This document shows positions 38,202-47,601 of a stretch of DNA of 64,000 bases, one piece after another. Position 1 is the first letter of the stretch, and each line of letters starts with the position of its first letter. The DNA comes from Marinobacter guineae. GTDB lineage: Bacteria > Pseudomonadota > Gammaproteobacteria > Pseudomonadales > Oleiphilaceae. Position numbers and translations under genes: made by a program. Under the pieces are notes generated by a model. That model saw only the letters and a program-made list of their open reading frames with translations. It had not been told where the DNA came from and did not search any database. The DNA lies in NCBI RefSeq assembly GCF_002744735.1, contig NZ_KZ319340.1:62001-126000 (forward strand), in the 5' to 3' direction.

Positions 38202-39170
38202 CACCAACTTGCCGCGCACGTGCCCACCTTCAAGAAGCTCATGGGCCTGCGCGACGTCTTCCAGCGGGAAGGCCTTTTCAATGTGGACCTTAACATCACC
38301 GTCTTCGATCAACTCGGCGATTTCATCCAGGTGAAAAACATCCGGGCGAACGGTCATGCCGTGGGCACGCAAGCCCAGCTCTTCAGCAGCACTGATAATC
38401 TCGTCGGCAGTAACAGTCGGAATCGTCACCAGAACGCCATGCTCCCCCAGGGTGTGCAGCGAACGCTTGCCAGTGTCGCCACCAACCAGGTCCAGCACCA
38501 CATCCAGGCCATAACATTCTTCACCAATATCGGTGGTGTGGTAATCGATCACTTCATGGACCCCAAGCTCTGCCAGGAAATCCCGGTTGCCGGCAGAAGC
38601 CGTGGCAATCACATGAGCGCCCCGCTCCAGCGCGAACTGCACCGCAAAGTGCCCCACGCCTCCGGCACCCGCGTGGATCAGGATCTTCTGGCCAGACTCC
38701 AGCTTGGCCACTTCAAACAGGGCCTGCCAGGCGGTCAGCGCCGCGAGTGGCAAAGCGCCTGCAGTCACCAGGTCCAGTTCCTCCGGCACGATGGCGAGCT
38801 CATCTGCCGCCGCCAACGCGTACTCCGAGTAGCCGCCACCTCCAGCGGGAAAACCAACCATACCCATCACCCGGTCGCCCGGGGCCAGCGTGGTGACATC
38901 AGCACCAACGGCCACTACTTCTCCGGCGACGTCATAGCCCGGGGTCCAGGGCAGGGAATTTTCGATTTGCCGGGCCGCAAAGCCCAGGCCCTTGCGGGTT
39001 TTCCAGTCGATGGGATTAAGCCCGGCACCATGCACCCTGACCAGCACCTGCCCTTCCGCAGGCGCAGGCACATCGGATTGAACGACCTGCAGCACATCAC
39101 GCTCACCAAATCGGTCGTAGACCACATGGCGCATCCTGGATTCGGCATTCTGATCAGCGTTCGTTTCCAT
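38187..39170 (-). CDS. Zinc-free NADPH:quinone reductase-type MDR oxidoreductase
   Basis: The 327-residue enzyme is a medium-chain dehydrogenase/reductase of the zeta-crystallin branch. It has the GroES-like N-domain (GQVLVRVHGAGLNPIDWKTRKG), the GYDVAGEVVAVG and PGDRVMG blocks and the NADPH-binding HAGAGGVGHFAVQFALERGAHV. The zinc cysteines of true alcohol dehydrogenases are missing. The start at 39170 has GGAG upstream. The natural quinone or enone substrate is unknown. Confidence 0.88.
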   Translation of the reverse strand: METNADQNAESRMRHVVYDRFGERDVLQVVQSDVPAPAEGQVLVRVHGAGLNPIDWKTRKGLGFAARQIENSLPWTPGYDVAGEVVAVGADVTTLAPGDRVMGMVGFPAGGGGYSEYALAAADELAIVPEELDLVTAGALPLAALTAWQALFEVAKLESGQKILIHAGAGGVGHFAVQFALERGAHVIATASAGNRDFLAELGVHEVIDYHTTDIGEECYGLDVVLDLVGGDTGKRSLHTLGEHGVLVTIPTVTADEIISAAEELGLRAHGMTVRPDVFHLDEIAELIEDGDVKVHIEKAFPLEDVAQAHELLEGGHVRGKLVLDCR

Positions 39171-39251
39171 GAAGATCTCCGGACAACAGGTTAAACGGGG
39201 TTGGCTTTGGTTCAGACTATCAGAAGTTAAGCACAAAAGGGCCCAGGAAAC

Positions 39252-39713
39252 CTACAGCTCCTTGCCTCCTGTAACAACAGCGGCTCCGAGAATCTCGGCA
39301 AACTCTTTTGGTGCCCGGGACGGGCGCTGGGTTTTCATATCGACACAGGCGTGGGTGGAGACGGCTCTGACCAGGGTTTTACCATCAGAAGGCCTTACCA
39401 GCTGGAACTGCCGGGACGATCGGAACCGGCCGTCGTAACCGGTCAACCAGGTACCCAGCACCAGATGATCGTCGGCGTTCGCAGCGGCAAGGTAGTCGAT
39501 TTCCGTACGGGTGATGGCCATCGCCTTGCCGGTCTGTTCGTGCAACGACCAGGTCATACCCAGGCTTTCAATATGCGCCCAGCTGACATCTTCGAGCCAG
39601 CGCACATAGACCACATTGTTGGCGTGGCCTAGCCGGTCGGTATCCTCGTCCCGCACGGTGATGTCGATGGTGAACGGATCCGGCAGGTCCCAGATAATGT
39701 CAGTGTGAGGCAT
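39252..39713 (-). CDS. YbgC-type acyl-CoA thioesterase (hotdog fold)
   Basis: The 153-residue protein has the 4-hydroxybenzoyl-CoA thioesterase signature: an acidic residue and GHANNVVYVRWLEDVSWAHIESLG, with the long helix following and a beta-rich remainder. The family hydrolyses short- to medium-chain acyl-CoA. Its start overlaps the stop of the upstream SMP-30-like gene by one base, so the two are translationally coupled. Confidence 0.88.
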   Translation of the reverse strand: MPHTDIIWDLPDPFTIDITVRDEDTDRLGHANNVVYVRWLEDVSWAHIESLGMTWSLHEQTGKAMAITRTEIDYLAAANADDHLVLGTWLTGYDGRFRSSRQFQLVRPSDGKTLVRAVSTHACVDMKTQRPSRAPKEFAEILGAAVVTGGKEL

Positions 39714-40798
39714 TATTCATTGTCTCCGAGGCCTGGAATGGCCTCAAACGGTAGCCGGCCAATGCGATCATTGTGAAGTGAACCAAAGTACAGGTAATCA
39801 CCATGGGGATTCACCGAGGTGATCTCCTGCAGATGCGTGCCCCGGGTATCGTGGAGGCTGGTGATGACCTCGCCGTTTCGGTTAAAGGCTATGACCAGTC
39901 CGTACTCCTGGGGAGCCGGCTTCAGGCTGTCCGGCAGCTTGGCCACCAGGTCCTTTAGCCAGGGGTGCCGGTGCATGGTGTCCACCTGAGGATTGCGCAG
40001 GGTCGGAAACGCGACCCAGTAGCGACCCTCGTCATCCACCGCCAGATTGTCGGGGAAGCCCGGCAGGTTGTCGGCAAACACTTCCGCCTGCCCGGCCCTG
40101 GGGCCTCGGATCCAGTACCGCAGAATACGGTATTTCCAGGTCTCGTTAACGAGCACGGAATCGCCGTCCGGAGATACCGCAACTCCATTGGCGAAATGAA
40201 GGTTACCCAGCAGGACCTCGGCCTTACCTGCCTTCCGGGAATAACGAAGCAGACGACCGTGGGGCCGCATTTCAAGCAGGTCCAGAAGATAGTCTGGCTG
40301 CTCGAAGCGGGAACTGGCATCGGTGAAATAGATACGACCGTCATCGGCAATATCGACATCATCCGTGAACCGGAACGGAGTACCCTCGGCTTCCCTGGCC
40401 AGTACCGTGATCTCACCAGCGGGGCTAATAGATAGCAGACCTTTCCAGGCATCCGCCACGATCAGATTGCCCTGGTGGTCAAACACCATGCCCAGAGGCC
40501 GGCCACCGGTCGACAGCCAGTTTTCCACCCGGCCATCCGGGAACACCCGAACGATAAAACCGTCCTGGCTACCAGCGTACAGCACGCCATCGGGCCCCAT
40601 CGTGGTGTCTTCGGGGCCATAAACCTGGCCCCGGGCCAACAGATCTGCCAGCCGCAGGCGCTCGTTCGGCACCAGCAGCCCGGTCAAGGGCGGGGGAGCG
40701 GGAGGGTTCCAGGCCTTGCTGTCGACGGGTGAGGGAGTCAGCAGGAAACTGCCAAGCAGCAGGACAACAACCAGCAACCCCACCATCAGCCATTTCAT
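39713..40798 (-). CDS. Membrane-anchored SMP-30/strictosidine synthase-like beta-propeller
   Basis: The 361-residue protein has an N-terminal hydrophobic segment (MKWLMVGLLVVVLLLGSFLL) that acts as a signal anchor or signal peptide, then repeated propeller blades seen in LYAGSQDGFIVRVFPDGRV, RPLGMVFDHQGNLIVADAWKGLLSI and NLAVDDEGRYWVAF. The family contains lactonases, arylesterases and strictosidine synthase-like proteins. The reaction is unknown. It is coupled to the thioesterase gene downstream. Confidence 0.85.
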   Translation of the reverse strand: MKWLMVGLLVVVLLLGSFLLTPSPVDSKAWNPPAPPPLTGLLVPNERLRLADLLARGQVYGPEDTTMGPDGVLYAGSQDGFIVRVFPDGRVENWLSTGGRPLGMVFDHQGNLIVADAWKGLLSISPAGEITVLAREAEGTPFRFTDDVDIADDGRIYFTDASSRFEQPDYLLDLLEMRPHGRLLRYSRKAGKAEVLLGNLHFANGVAVSPDGDSVLVNETWKYRILRYWIRGPRAGQAEVFADNLPGFPDNLAVDDEGRYWVAFPTLRNPQVDTMHRHPWLKDLVAKLPDSLKPAPQEYGLVIAFNRNGEVITSLHDTRGTHLQEITSVNPHGDYLYFGSLHNDRIGRLPFEAIPGLGDNE

Positions 40799-40899
40799 AC
40801 ACTCTGCCCGCCTGTTGTTATGTACATTCCGTATATCAGCGATTGCTTTACCTTAGCAGACAGGCCGGTGAGCATGAAAATGCCGATCTTCGACGCCGT

Positions 40900-41697
40900 T
40901 CAGCTGTCAGCGCTGAGGAAACGGCGGCACAATGCGGCAAAGGTGTCGGCTTTTTCGGCGTGCAGCCAGTGGCCGGTGTCCTGGATAATCCGCAACTGGG
41001 CCTGGGGAAACAGACGCTGGATATCGTCCCGGTGCTTTTCCTGGATGTAGGCGGAATCTGCACCCTTGAGAAACAGTACCGGGCCGGGGAACGGCCTCTC
41101 GCCTTCCGGTGCCCTGGCGAGGTTCTCGTAGCAGGCGTCGATTACCGGCAGGTTCAGTCGCCAGCGAAACATCGGCCCTCCCTCTTCCTGCTGCTCCCGG
41201 GGAATACGCTCCAGGTTTTTCAAAAGGAATTGCCGCACGCCCGGGGTATCAACAAACTCTGCCATCAGCTTGTCGGCGTCCTGGCGGGAGCGCACACCGG
41301 TCAGATCAATGCTGGTGAGACCCTCAAGAATGGCATCATGGCGAGGCTTGTAGCTGACCGGGGCAATATCGGCCACGATAAGTTTATCCACCCGCTCGGG
41401 CGCCTGGAGCGCAACCTGCATCGCCACCTTACCGCCCATGGAGTGGCCCAGAAGGCTGGCCTTCTCTATTCCCTGAGCGTCCATGTAGGCAATTACGTCC
41501 TCAGCCATAGCCGGATAGTCCATGACTTCGGTGTGGGGAGAGCTGCCATGATTGCGCTCATCCAGTGCGTGGATCTGCCACTGATCCTCAAGGCGCCGGG
41601 CGATACCGCCAAGGTTTTCCAGGGATCCGAACAAGCCGTGCAGCAGGATCAGGGGCGAGCCTTCGCCGGTAATGCGGTGATTCAGCGCAACACTCAT
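40900..41697 (-). CDS. Alpha/beta hydrolase, YbfF-like esterase
   Basis: The 265-residue enzyme has the oxyanion motif LILLHGLFGSLENLG, the nucleophile elbow GHSMGG with Ser86 and a C-terminal catalytic histidine in TGHWLHAEK. It resembles E. coli YbfF, an acyl-CoA/palmitoyl ester hydrolase. There is no signal peptide, so it should be cytoplasmic. The real substrate is unknown. Confidence 0.9.
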   Translation of the reverse strand: MSVALNHRITGEGSPLILLHGLFGSLENLGGIARRLEDQWQIHALDERNHGSSPHTEVMDYPAMAEDVIAYMDAQGIEKASLLGHSMGGKVAMQVALQAPERVDKLIVADIAPVSYKPRHDAILEGLTSIDLTGVRSRQDADKLMAEFVDTPGVRQFLLKNLERIPREQQEEGGPMFRWRLNLPVIDACYENLARAPEGERPFPGPVLFLKGADSAYIQEKHRDDIQRLFPQAQLRIIQDTGHWLHAEKADTFAALCRRFLSADS

Positions 41698-41799
41698 GGG
41701 TAATCAGTCTCCGGATAGGTCTGCGGTGTCAAGGCGGATACATTACCACTGACAGTCTCGCGAGCAAGTGCCAGTGTTGGCTGTCATTTTCCGAAGGCG

Positions 41800-41823
41800 A
41801 AAAAAAGCCGGGCAAAGCCCGGC
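41800..41823 (-). terminator. Intrinsic terminator of the 30-codon ORF
   Basis: Read on the minus strand, a perfect GCCGGGC/GCCCGGC stem (41807-41823, loop of 3) is followed by seven T residues (A-run 41800-41806). It lies 31 bases after the stop of the small ORF at 41854-41946, and before the esterase gene on the same strand. Confidence 0.87.
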
Positions 41824-41853
41824 ATCAAGGTCATAGACGTTACGCCTGAGAGA

Positions 41854-41946
41854 TCAGCAATAAAAGATGCTGTTCAGGTACTCGGCGAGCTCAATCACAT
41901 TTTTACGCTCAACCTCGGTATGGGGTACGAAGATCCGCTGTTCCAT
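41854..41946 (-). CDS. Small 30-residue protein of unknown function
   Basis: This short ORF encodes MEQRIFVPHTEVERKNVIEL followed by AEYLNSIFYC. It has a perfect Shine-Dalgarno AGGAGGTG (41951-41958) 4 bases before the ATG and its own terminator, which strongly suggests real translation. The peptide is charged with an amphipathic helix candidate (EVERKNVIELAEYL) and an aromatic C-terminus ending in Cys. There is no signal peptide. It is divergent from the AraC gene at 42096. I do not recognise a family, and no maturation enzymes or transporters lie beside it. The intergenic stretch 41698-42095 contains only this gene, its terminator and promoters. Confidence 0.7.
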   Translation of the reverse strand: MEQRIFVPHTEVERKNVIELAEYLNSIFYC

Positions 41947-42020
41947 AAAACACCTCCTGATTGCCTTTCCATTGCTTCAACCTGATACGTTAATGCTATC
42001 GTTAGGAACAAACGTAACCG

Positions 42021-42049
42021 TTGACAGGCGGTTGCATACACTTGACATT
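42021..42049 (+). promoter_or_regulatory. Candidate sigma-70 promoter for the AraC gene
   Basis: A perfect -35 hexamer TTGACA (42021-42026) is followed after 17 bases by the poor -10 GACATT (42044-42049). A second TTGACA occurs at 42042-42047. A weak -10 fits an activator-dependent promoter. Confidence 0.4.
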
Positions 42050-42095
42050 TTGTACCAGCAATCATGACGGGTTGTTAACTATCAGGCCGGATAAT

Positions 42096-43178
42096 GTGAC
42101 ATCAACTCAGCCAGGCACTACCAGCGCACCGTTAGTCGCGGCGTCAAGCACCCTTGCGCTGGTGCACTACCTTGAGCGCCAGGGCGTACTGAACCCGTCC
42201 CGTGTTGAACAGCTCACCGGACTGGGCATGTCGGAACTCAGGGATCCGGACCGGCGGGTACCGGCCGATGCTCATTACCGCCTCTGGGAACATGCTGAAC
42301 AGGTAACAGGCGACCCGGGCGTCGGACTTCATGCCGGCCAGGTGGTGGATCCGGAACGGATGGGGCTGGTGGGGCATGTGTTTTTCAATTGCGACACCCT
42401 GGGAGAAGCGGTTACCCAATACGTGCGCCTGCACCGACTGATCAATGAATCGGTATTCCTGAGCGTTGAGCAGACCGGAGACCAGGCCATACTTTGCTGG
42501 CAACCCGACTTGGCCGAGCATTATTGCCGGCAGGATATGGACAGAACCCTCGCCGCCGCCATCACACGGACCCGGCATTTCATCCATCCGGGTATCCGTG
42601 CCGAGTGGGCGGACATTGCCCATCCCGCGCCCGCTTACGCCCATGAGTACGAGAAACTCCTGGGTGGCCCGATCCGGTTTGACTGTGGCATGACCCGTCT
42701 GGCCTTCAACAGCCGACACCTTGGGCATCCGATTCCGCGCCGCAACCCCTATGTCTATTCGGCCATGCTGCAACAGGTCAACTCACTGCTGGCCAGGTTG
42801 CAGACCCGCCGCACTTTCGGGCGCAAGATTCGACGTCTGATTTCCAAGCAGATGGCGACTGAGAAAATCGACGCCGATACCCTGGCCCGGCAGTGCCATA
42901 TGAGCCGCCAGACTCTTTACCGAAAACTGAAAAAGGAAGGCCTCAGTTTCCATGGACTGGTGGAGCAGGTTCGCCAGGACAAGGCTCTGCGTTACGTTGC
43001 AGCCGACCACTACGCCCTTGGCGAAATCGCCTTCTTACTGGGGTTCTCCGAACTCAGCGCTTTCAGCCGCGCATTCAAGCGCTGGACCGGTACATCCCCC
43101 GCTGAATACCGGGCAAAGCATCTTGCTCCACCGGAAACAGACGAAAATGCGCCGATTGCCGGCAACAGGGGGCACTGA
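42096..43178 (+). CDS. AraC family transcriptional regulator
   Basis: The 360-residue regulator has an N-terminal Arabinose_bd-type domain (residues about 15-210, beginning LALVHYLERQGVLNPSRVEQL) and a C-terminal double helix-turn-helix (IDADTLARQCHMSRQTLYRKLKKEGLSFHGL and ALGEIAFLLGFSELSAFSRAFKRWTG). I place the start at GTG 42096; the frame is open to 42021 but that overlaps the likely promoter. It overlaps the cardiolipin synthase start by one base. The target genes are unknown; the divergent 30-codon ORF is a candidate. Confidence 0.82.
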   Translation: MTSTQPGTTSAPLVAASSTLALVHYLERQGVLNPSRVEQLTGLGMSELRDPDRRVPADAHYRLWEHAEQVTGDPGVGLHAGQVVDPERMGLVGHVFFNCDTLGEAVTQYVRLHRLINESVFLSVEQTGDQAILCWQPDLAEHYCRQDMDRTLAAAITRTRHFIHPGIRAEWADIAHPAPAYAHEYEKLLGGPIRFDCGMTRLAFNSRHLGHPIPRRNPYVYSAMLQQVNSLLARLQTRRTFGRKIRRLISKQMATEKIDADTLARQCHMSRQTLYRKLKKEGLSFHGLVEQVRQDKALRYVAADHYALGEIAFLLGFSELSAFSRAFKRWTGTSPAEYRAKHLAPPETDENAPIAGNRGH

Positions 43179-44608
43179 TGGACGAGCTGCCGCTGGTTGC
43201 CATTGCGGTAGGCCTGATCTACCTCGGCGCATTGGCCTGTATCTACCGCATTCTGCTGACCTATCGCACAACCCAGGGTGCTATCGCCTGGATCATTGGC
43301 CTGCTCGGCCTGCCCTATCTTGCCGTACCCATGTTTGTGCTTTTCGGGCGATACCGGTTCGGTGGCTACGTCAAGGCCCGGCGGCTGGGCGACGAATCCC
43401 TGACCGACCTGCTGAACCGGTTTGAGCAACAGACAACGTCTATAGCTCCACTGGCCAACGACCGCTTCACTGACGAGCTTCAGGTCTTGTGCAGGCTGGG
43501 CCGACAGCCATTTACCGATGGCAACCGGTGCACCCTTCTGCGGGACGGGGAGGCCACCTTTGACGCTCTGTTTGAAGCCATGGAGGATGCCACCAGCTAT
43601 ATCCTCCTGGAGTTCTACATCATCCGCTCAGACCGGGTCGGCCGCCAGATAAAGTCCATCCTCGAACGCAAGCTGGCCCAGGGCGTTGAGGTCTGGTTTC
43701 TGTACGACAATGTCGGCAGCGTCTGGCTGCCACGAACCTACCTCAACCAGCTCGCTGCAGCCGGCGCCCGGGTGGCGTCATTCGGCGATGGCAATATTCG
43801 TAGGCGGCGGTTCCAGATCAATTTCCGCAATCACCGGAAGTTACTGGTCTGCGACGGCAGAATCGGATTTGTCGGTGGCATCAACCTGGGAGATGAATAC
43901 CTTGGCACTGCCATGGACCAGGAGCCCTGGCGGGACACCCACTGCCGCATAGAAGGCCCGGCGGTCATTGGTCTGCAGCTGGCCTGGCTGGAAGACTGGA
44001 ACTGGGCCAGCAATGATTTCCCGAACCTGGACTGGGCCCCGGTGGAGAACCGGCCAGGGGACGATGAGGTGCTGATACTCCCGACGGGGCCGGCGGACAC
44101 CTGGGAAACCTGTACCCTGTTCTTTCTGAACTGCATCAACAATGCCCGCACCCGGCTGTGGATTGCTTCCCCCTATTTCGTGCCTGATTTCCAAATCATG
44201 AATGCCCTGCAGCTGGCAGCCCTTCGGGGCGTGGATGTCCGGATCCTGATCCCGGAAAAATCAGACAGCCGCCTGATCGGGATAGCGGCCTATTCCTACC
44301 TGGTTCAGGCCTGCAAGACGGGTATCGGAATCTATCGCTACCAACCGGGCTTCATGCATCAGAAGGTCATTTTGGTGGATGACCGCTATGCCGCCGTCGG
44401 AACGTCCAACATGGACAACCGGTCCATGCGGCTCAATTTCGAGATTACCGCTATCACCACGGCAGGCCACTTTATCCGCAGTGTCGAATCCATGCTGGAG
44501 GAGGATCTGGACAGCTCCCGCCTGATGACCGAAAGCGACTACCAGGAACGCTCCATCCTGTTCCGGCTGGGTTGCCGGGCGGTCCGGCTGCTGGCGCCCT
44601 TGCTCTGA
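43178..44608 (+). CDS. cls: Cardiolipin synthase (phospholipase D family)
   Basis: The 476-residue membrane enzyme makes cardiolipin from phosphatidylglycerol. Two N-terminal membrane helices (residues about 3-25 and 33-55) precede two phospholipase D HKD motifs, NHRKLLVCDGRIGFVGG and HQKVILVDDRYAAVGTSNMDNRS. Length and layout are those of ClsA. Its start codon overlaps the stop of the AraC regulator by one base. Confidence 0.93.
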   Translation: MDELPLVAIAVGLIYLGALACIYRILLTYRTTQGAIAWIIGLLGLPYLAVPMFVLFGRYRFGGYVKARRLGDESLTDLLNRFEQQTTSIAPLANDRFTDELQVLCRLGRQPFTDGNRCTLLRDGEATFDALFEAMEDATSYILLEFYIIRSDRVGRQIKSILERKLAQGVEVWFLYDNVGSVWLPRTYLNQLAAAGARVASFGDGNIRRRRFQINFRNHRKLLVCDGRIGFVGGINLGDEYLGTAMDQEPWRDTHCRIEGPAVIGLQLAWLEDWNWASNDFPNLDWAPVENRPGDDEVLILPTGPADTWETCTLFFLNCINNARTRLWIASPYFVPDFQIMNALQLAALRGVDVRILIPEKSDSRLIGIAAYSYLVQACKTGIGIYRYQPGFMHQKVILVDDRYAAVGTSNMDNRSMRLNFEITAITTAGHFIRSVESMLEEDLDSSRLMTESDYQERSILFRLGCRAVRLLAPLL

Positions 44609-44693
44609 CCTTCCGCGGCTACTGGCTCCGGTACGCCGGAATGTGCGACTATGCCAGCACGAATCCGCCAGTATGCATTAGCGACAGATCATC

Positions 44694-45371
44694 ATGAACG
44701 TGTTCAAACCCAGAGAAACATTGACCGAACAGGTGGCCCGCCACATAGAAAATCTCATTGCCTTTGGCCAGCTCCGGTCCGGAGAGCGTATCTACGAAGG
44801 CGCCATGGCCAAAGAGATGGATGTCAGTCATGGTTCGATTCGAGAGGGGCTCTTGTTGCTGGAAAAGCGACACCTGGTCCGCAATGTTCCCCGAAAGGGC
44901 GCGTTTGTCACGCCGCTGGACGATTACTTCGTTCGCAGCCTGTATGAGACTCTGGAACTTTACCTCACCCACACCGGGCGCAAGCTGGTCCGCAACTGGC
45001 AACCGGATGACATGGCCCGGCTCGAATCGCTGTACGAACAGATGAAAGCCTGCTTCGAAAAGAATGATCTGATGGCCTTCCTGGAACTGGGCATCGAGTA
45101 CACCAAGGCATCGCTCGCTTATGCCGATAACTATTTTATTGTCTCCGCCATTGGCGATCTTTGGCCGTCGGCGAAGCGCTGTGCCTTCGTAGCCTTCCAG
45201 CAGGGTGGCAACCAGGTGCTTGAAGACAACCTGGCCCACATGCAGGAATCCATCCGCGCCATCAAGGACCGGGATGAGGAGCGTCTGGCGAATATTCTGC
45301 ACCGCTATGCCCTGCAGCAATGCCAACAGGTTCTGGAGGCGATTGCCAATAACAACGGCAAGGCCGGATAA
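44694..45371 (+). CDS. GntR family (FadR subfamily) transcriptional regulator
   Basis: The 225-residue regulator has an N-terminal winged helix (LTEQVARHIENLIAFGQLRSGERIYEGAMAKEMDVSHGSIREGLLLLEKRHLVRNVPRKGAFVTP) and a C-terminal all-helical FCD ligand domain (ESLYEQMKACFEKNDLMAFLELG and HMQESIRAIKDRDEERLANIL). The usual metal-binding histidines of FCD are not all obvious. Ligand and targets are unknown. It is convergent with the patatin gene, 6 bases apart. Confidence 0.88.
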   Translation: MNVFKPRETLTEQVARHIENLIAFGQLRSGERIYEGAMAKEMDVSHGSIREGLLLLEKRHLVRNVPRKGAFVTPLDDYFVRSLYETLELYLTHTGRKLVRNWQPDDMARLESLYEQMKACFEKNDLMAFLELGIEYTKASLAYADNYFIVSAIGDLWPSAKRCAFVAFQQGGNQVLEDNLAHMQESIRAIKDRDEERLANILHRYALQQCQQVLEAIANNNGKAG

Positions 45372-45377
45372 CGGGTT

Positions 45378-47594
45378 TCAATAGAAGAGCTGGGTGAACG
45401 AGAAGCCGATATTCAGGTAGGCGGTCCAGTTATCCGCGTTGTTGTAAGCCGCCGCCAGTTGCACCGGGCCCAAAAAGGTATCCACCCCGGCAAATACGCT
45501 TGAGGATTTCACCGAGCTGGCCCAGCTCGCCGAATCCAGTGACGGCCAGGCGTTCCCCGCCTCAAACCCCATACCGACAAACCACGGCATTAGCGGCCCA
45601 CCAAAAGTCTGGCTGGCATACACAGAGGCCATCAGGGCATTGTCGCCGGTAATTTCACCCGGCGCATAGGCCGACAACCGTCGAAAACCGCCCAGGCGGA
45701 CGGCATTTTCGATGCCCGGCGTGCCCCGTGTGACCGCATGGGCATACAACAACCCGGTCAGGGTCAGCCCCCTCCAGCTCTCCGTTCCCAGCGCCATGCC
45801 GGTCACCGAGTCAAACTGGCGATCGGAACCCAGGCCATCCCGCTCGAAGCGCCCCCGAAGCCCGGCGAAACCGCCCGTGCTCGGGAAAAACGTGTCATCC
45901 AACGAGTCGTGAACCAGCTGCAGTGCAATGCCACCCTGATGCACGGAATCCTCCGGCGCCACCGGCTGGCCGATCTGTTCATCTACGGTCGCATAGCCCC
46001 GCGAATAGGTCAGACGGACTTCGGCATTGCCTCCGATCTCCATACCAAGAGCAAGGTCTGCCTTGCGAAAAGTTACATCTACTTCGGCAATGCGCGTTCC
46101 CGTGTTATCGAAGAGGCTGAGGCTGTCCCGGGAATACTCACCGCCCAAAACCAGGAATCGCTCATAGCCGTAATCCAGCGGCTGATACCACTGGCTTCGG
46201 ACCCACGGCTCGGTACCGAGCTGGACGCCGGTCTGCCACTCACCACCCAGCGCGTTAAGCTCGGTCATACGAAGCGAGGACGCGATATTAAAGCGGGTTT
46301 CGCCGTCAAAATTATCTTCGTAGTTGAGACCGAACGACAGGTAATTCGGCCCCCAACTCTTTTCCTGAACCCGTATGGTCAGGATCGTACCTTCCGGGGA
46401 GCGGGACGTGGAATAGGACACAATCTCGTAGTAGCCCAAGCCATAAATGCGCTTGAGATCTACCTCGAGCTTCTCGGTATCCAACGGCTCCCCGGGCTTC
46501 TGCCGGATTCGCTCTTTCAGAAAGTCGCTGGCAAGCCGTCGACTGTCCTCGATCTCTATCCGGGCAACCGGTTCAGACTCAGATGCCCGCACGCCAACCC
46601 TCGCTCGCCAGGCATTCCAGTCTGCCCGCGACACCGAAAGCGGACGAAGCTCGACACCGTGCTCCCGGGCGGTGCTGGCACCGAGCTCAAACAGGATTGG
46701 AGCATCGTAGAAATCAGCGGAGGTGTAGCCTTCCAGGTCGGGACGTATCAAAACATCCCTGTCCTTTATTAACTCCAGCTGCTGATCGGTATTTCGTCGG
46801 GTCATGATGGTAGTGAGCTGGCCAACCACGGAGAAGGCCTCCCGCAGTTCATCCGTTTCCATCAGGTTGTCGGTAATATCAACCGCAATAACAATGTCGG
46901 CGCCCAGATCCCGGGCGACACTGACCGGCAGGTTATTGGCCACGCCACCATCCACCAACAGCCGGCCCTGCCATTCAACGGGCGCGTAAACACCGGGAAT
47001 ACTCATGCTGGCACGAATAGCTTCCGACAGGTTGCCCTTGTCGATGATCACCTGCTCACCGCTCTCAAGATCCGTGGCAACAGCGCGAAAGGGAATCGGA
47101 AGTCGGTCGAAATCCTCAACCAGGGCGGCGTTTCGGGTCAGCTCGTTGAGGATGAGCCCCAGGTTCTGGCCGGCGATAAGCCCGCCACCGACATGCAGCC
47201 CATCGGCGCGGACCCCGATGCCGGGAACCACCGGAAACCGCCAATCGTCCCGCTTTCGGCGCACCGGCTTGTAGGCCCGGCCAGGGTCATCCCGGAAGCT
47301 GGAGAGCCAGTCCAACCGCATAAAACGACGTTCAATCTCAGTGACCGGCATACCGCTGGCGTAGAGGGCTCCAACAGCAGAACCGGCACTGGTGCCAACC
47401 ACAAGATCAACCGGAATCCGCATTTCTTCCAGAACCCGCAGAACGCCAACATGGGCCATGCCCTTGGCGCCACCGCCACTGAGAACCAGACCTACACGGG
47501 GCCGTTCTTCAGCCAGGGCCACGGGTGGAAGAAACAACAGGAGCGCGGTCAGCAGCCATGGCACTTGCCGCGCCCCGAGGTATTGCAAACTCAC
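45378..47594 (-). CDS. Patatin-like phospholipase with outer-membrane beta-barrel (PlpD-type)
   Basis: The 738-residue protein has a signal peptide (residues 1-28, ending PVALA), a patatin lipase domain with oxyanion loop SGGGAKG (39-45), nucleophile Ser69 in GTSAG and catalytic Asp215 in VDGG, then a POTRA-like segment (about 330-440) and a C-terminal 16-strand-type barrel ending in FTQLFY. This is the type Vd autotransporter (PlpD) layout, in which the lipase is exposed outside the cell. The GTG at 47594 is chosen because the signal peptide starts there and the previous gene ends at 47602. Confidence 0.9.
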   Translation of the reverse strand: MSLQYLGARQVPWLLTALLLFLPPVALAEERPRVGLVLSGGGAKGMAHVGVLRVLEEMRIPVDLVVGTSAGSAVGALYASGMPVTEIERRFMRLDWLSSFRDDPGRAYKPVRRKRDDWRFPVVPGIGVRADGLHVGGGLIAGQNLGLILNELTRNAALVEDFDRLPIPFRAVATDLESGEQVIIDKGNLSEAIRASMSIPGVYAPVEWQGRLLVDGGVANNLPVSVARDLGADIVIAVDITDNLMETDELREAFSVVGQLTTIMTRRNTDQQLELIKDRDVLIRPDLEGYTSADFYDAPILFELGASTAREHGVELRPLSVSRADWNAWRARVGVRASESEPVARIEIEDSRRLASDFLKERIRQKPGEPLDTEKLEVDLKRIYGLGYYEIVSYSTSRSPEGTILTIRVQEKSWGPNYLSFGLNYEDNFDGETRFNIASSLRMTELNALGGEWQTGVQLGTEPWVRSQWYQPLDYGYERFLVLGGEYSRDSLSLFDNTGTRIAEVDVTFRKADLALGMEIGGNAEVRLTYSRGYATVDEQIGQPVAPEDSVHQGGIALQLVHDSLDDTFFPSTGGFAGLRGRFERDGLGSDRQFDSVTGMALGTESWRGLTLTGLLYAHAVTRGTPGIENAVRLGGFRRLSAYAPGEITGDNALMASVYASQTFGGPLMPWFVGMGFEAGNAWPSLDSASWASSVKSSSVFAGVDTFLGPVQLAAAYNNADNWTAYLNIGFSFTQLFY

Positions 47595-47601
47595 AGTGGC
47601 A

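Noticed and set aside
41854..41946. The 30-codon ORF as a RiPP or PqqA-like precursor
   Set aside because: No radical SAM, cyclase, protease or transporter gene is adjacent, and the PqqA Glu-x3-Tyr core is absent.
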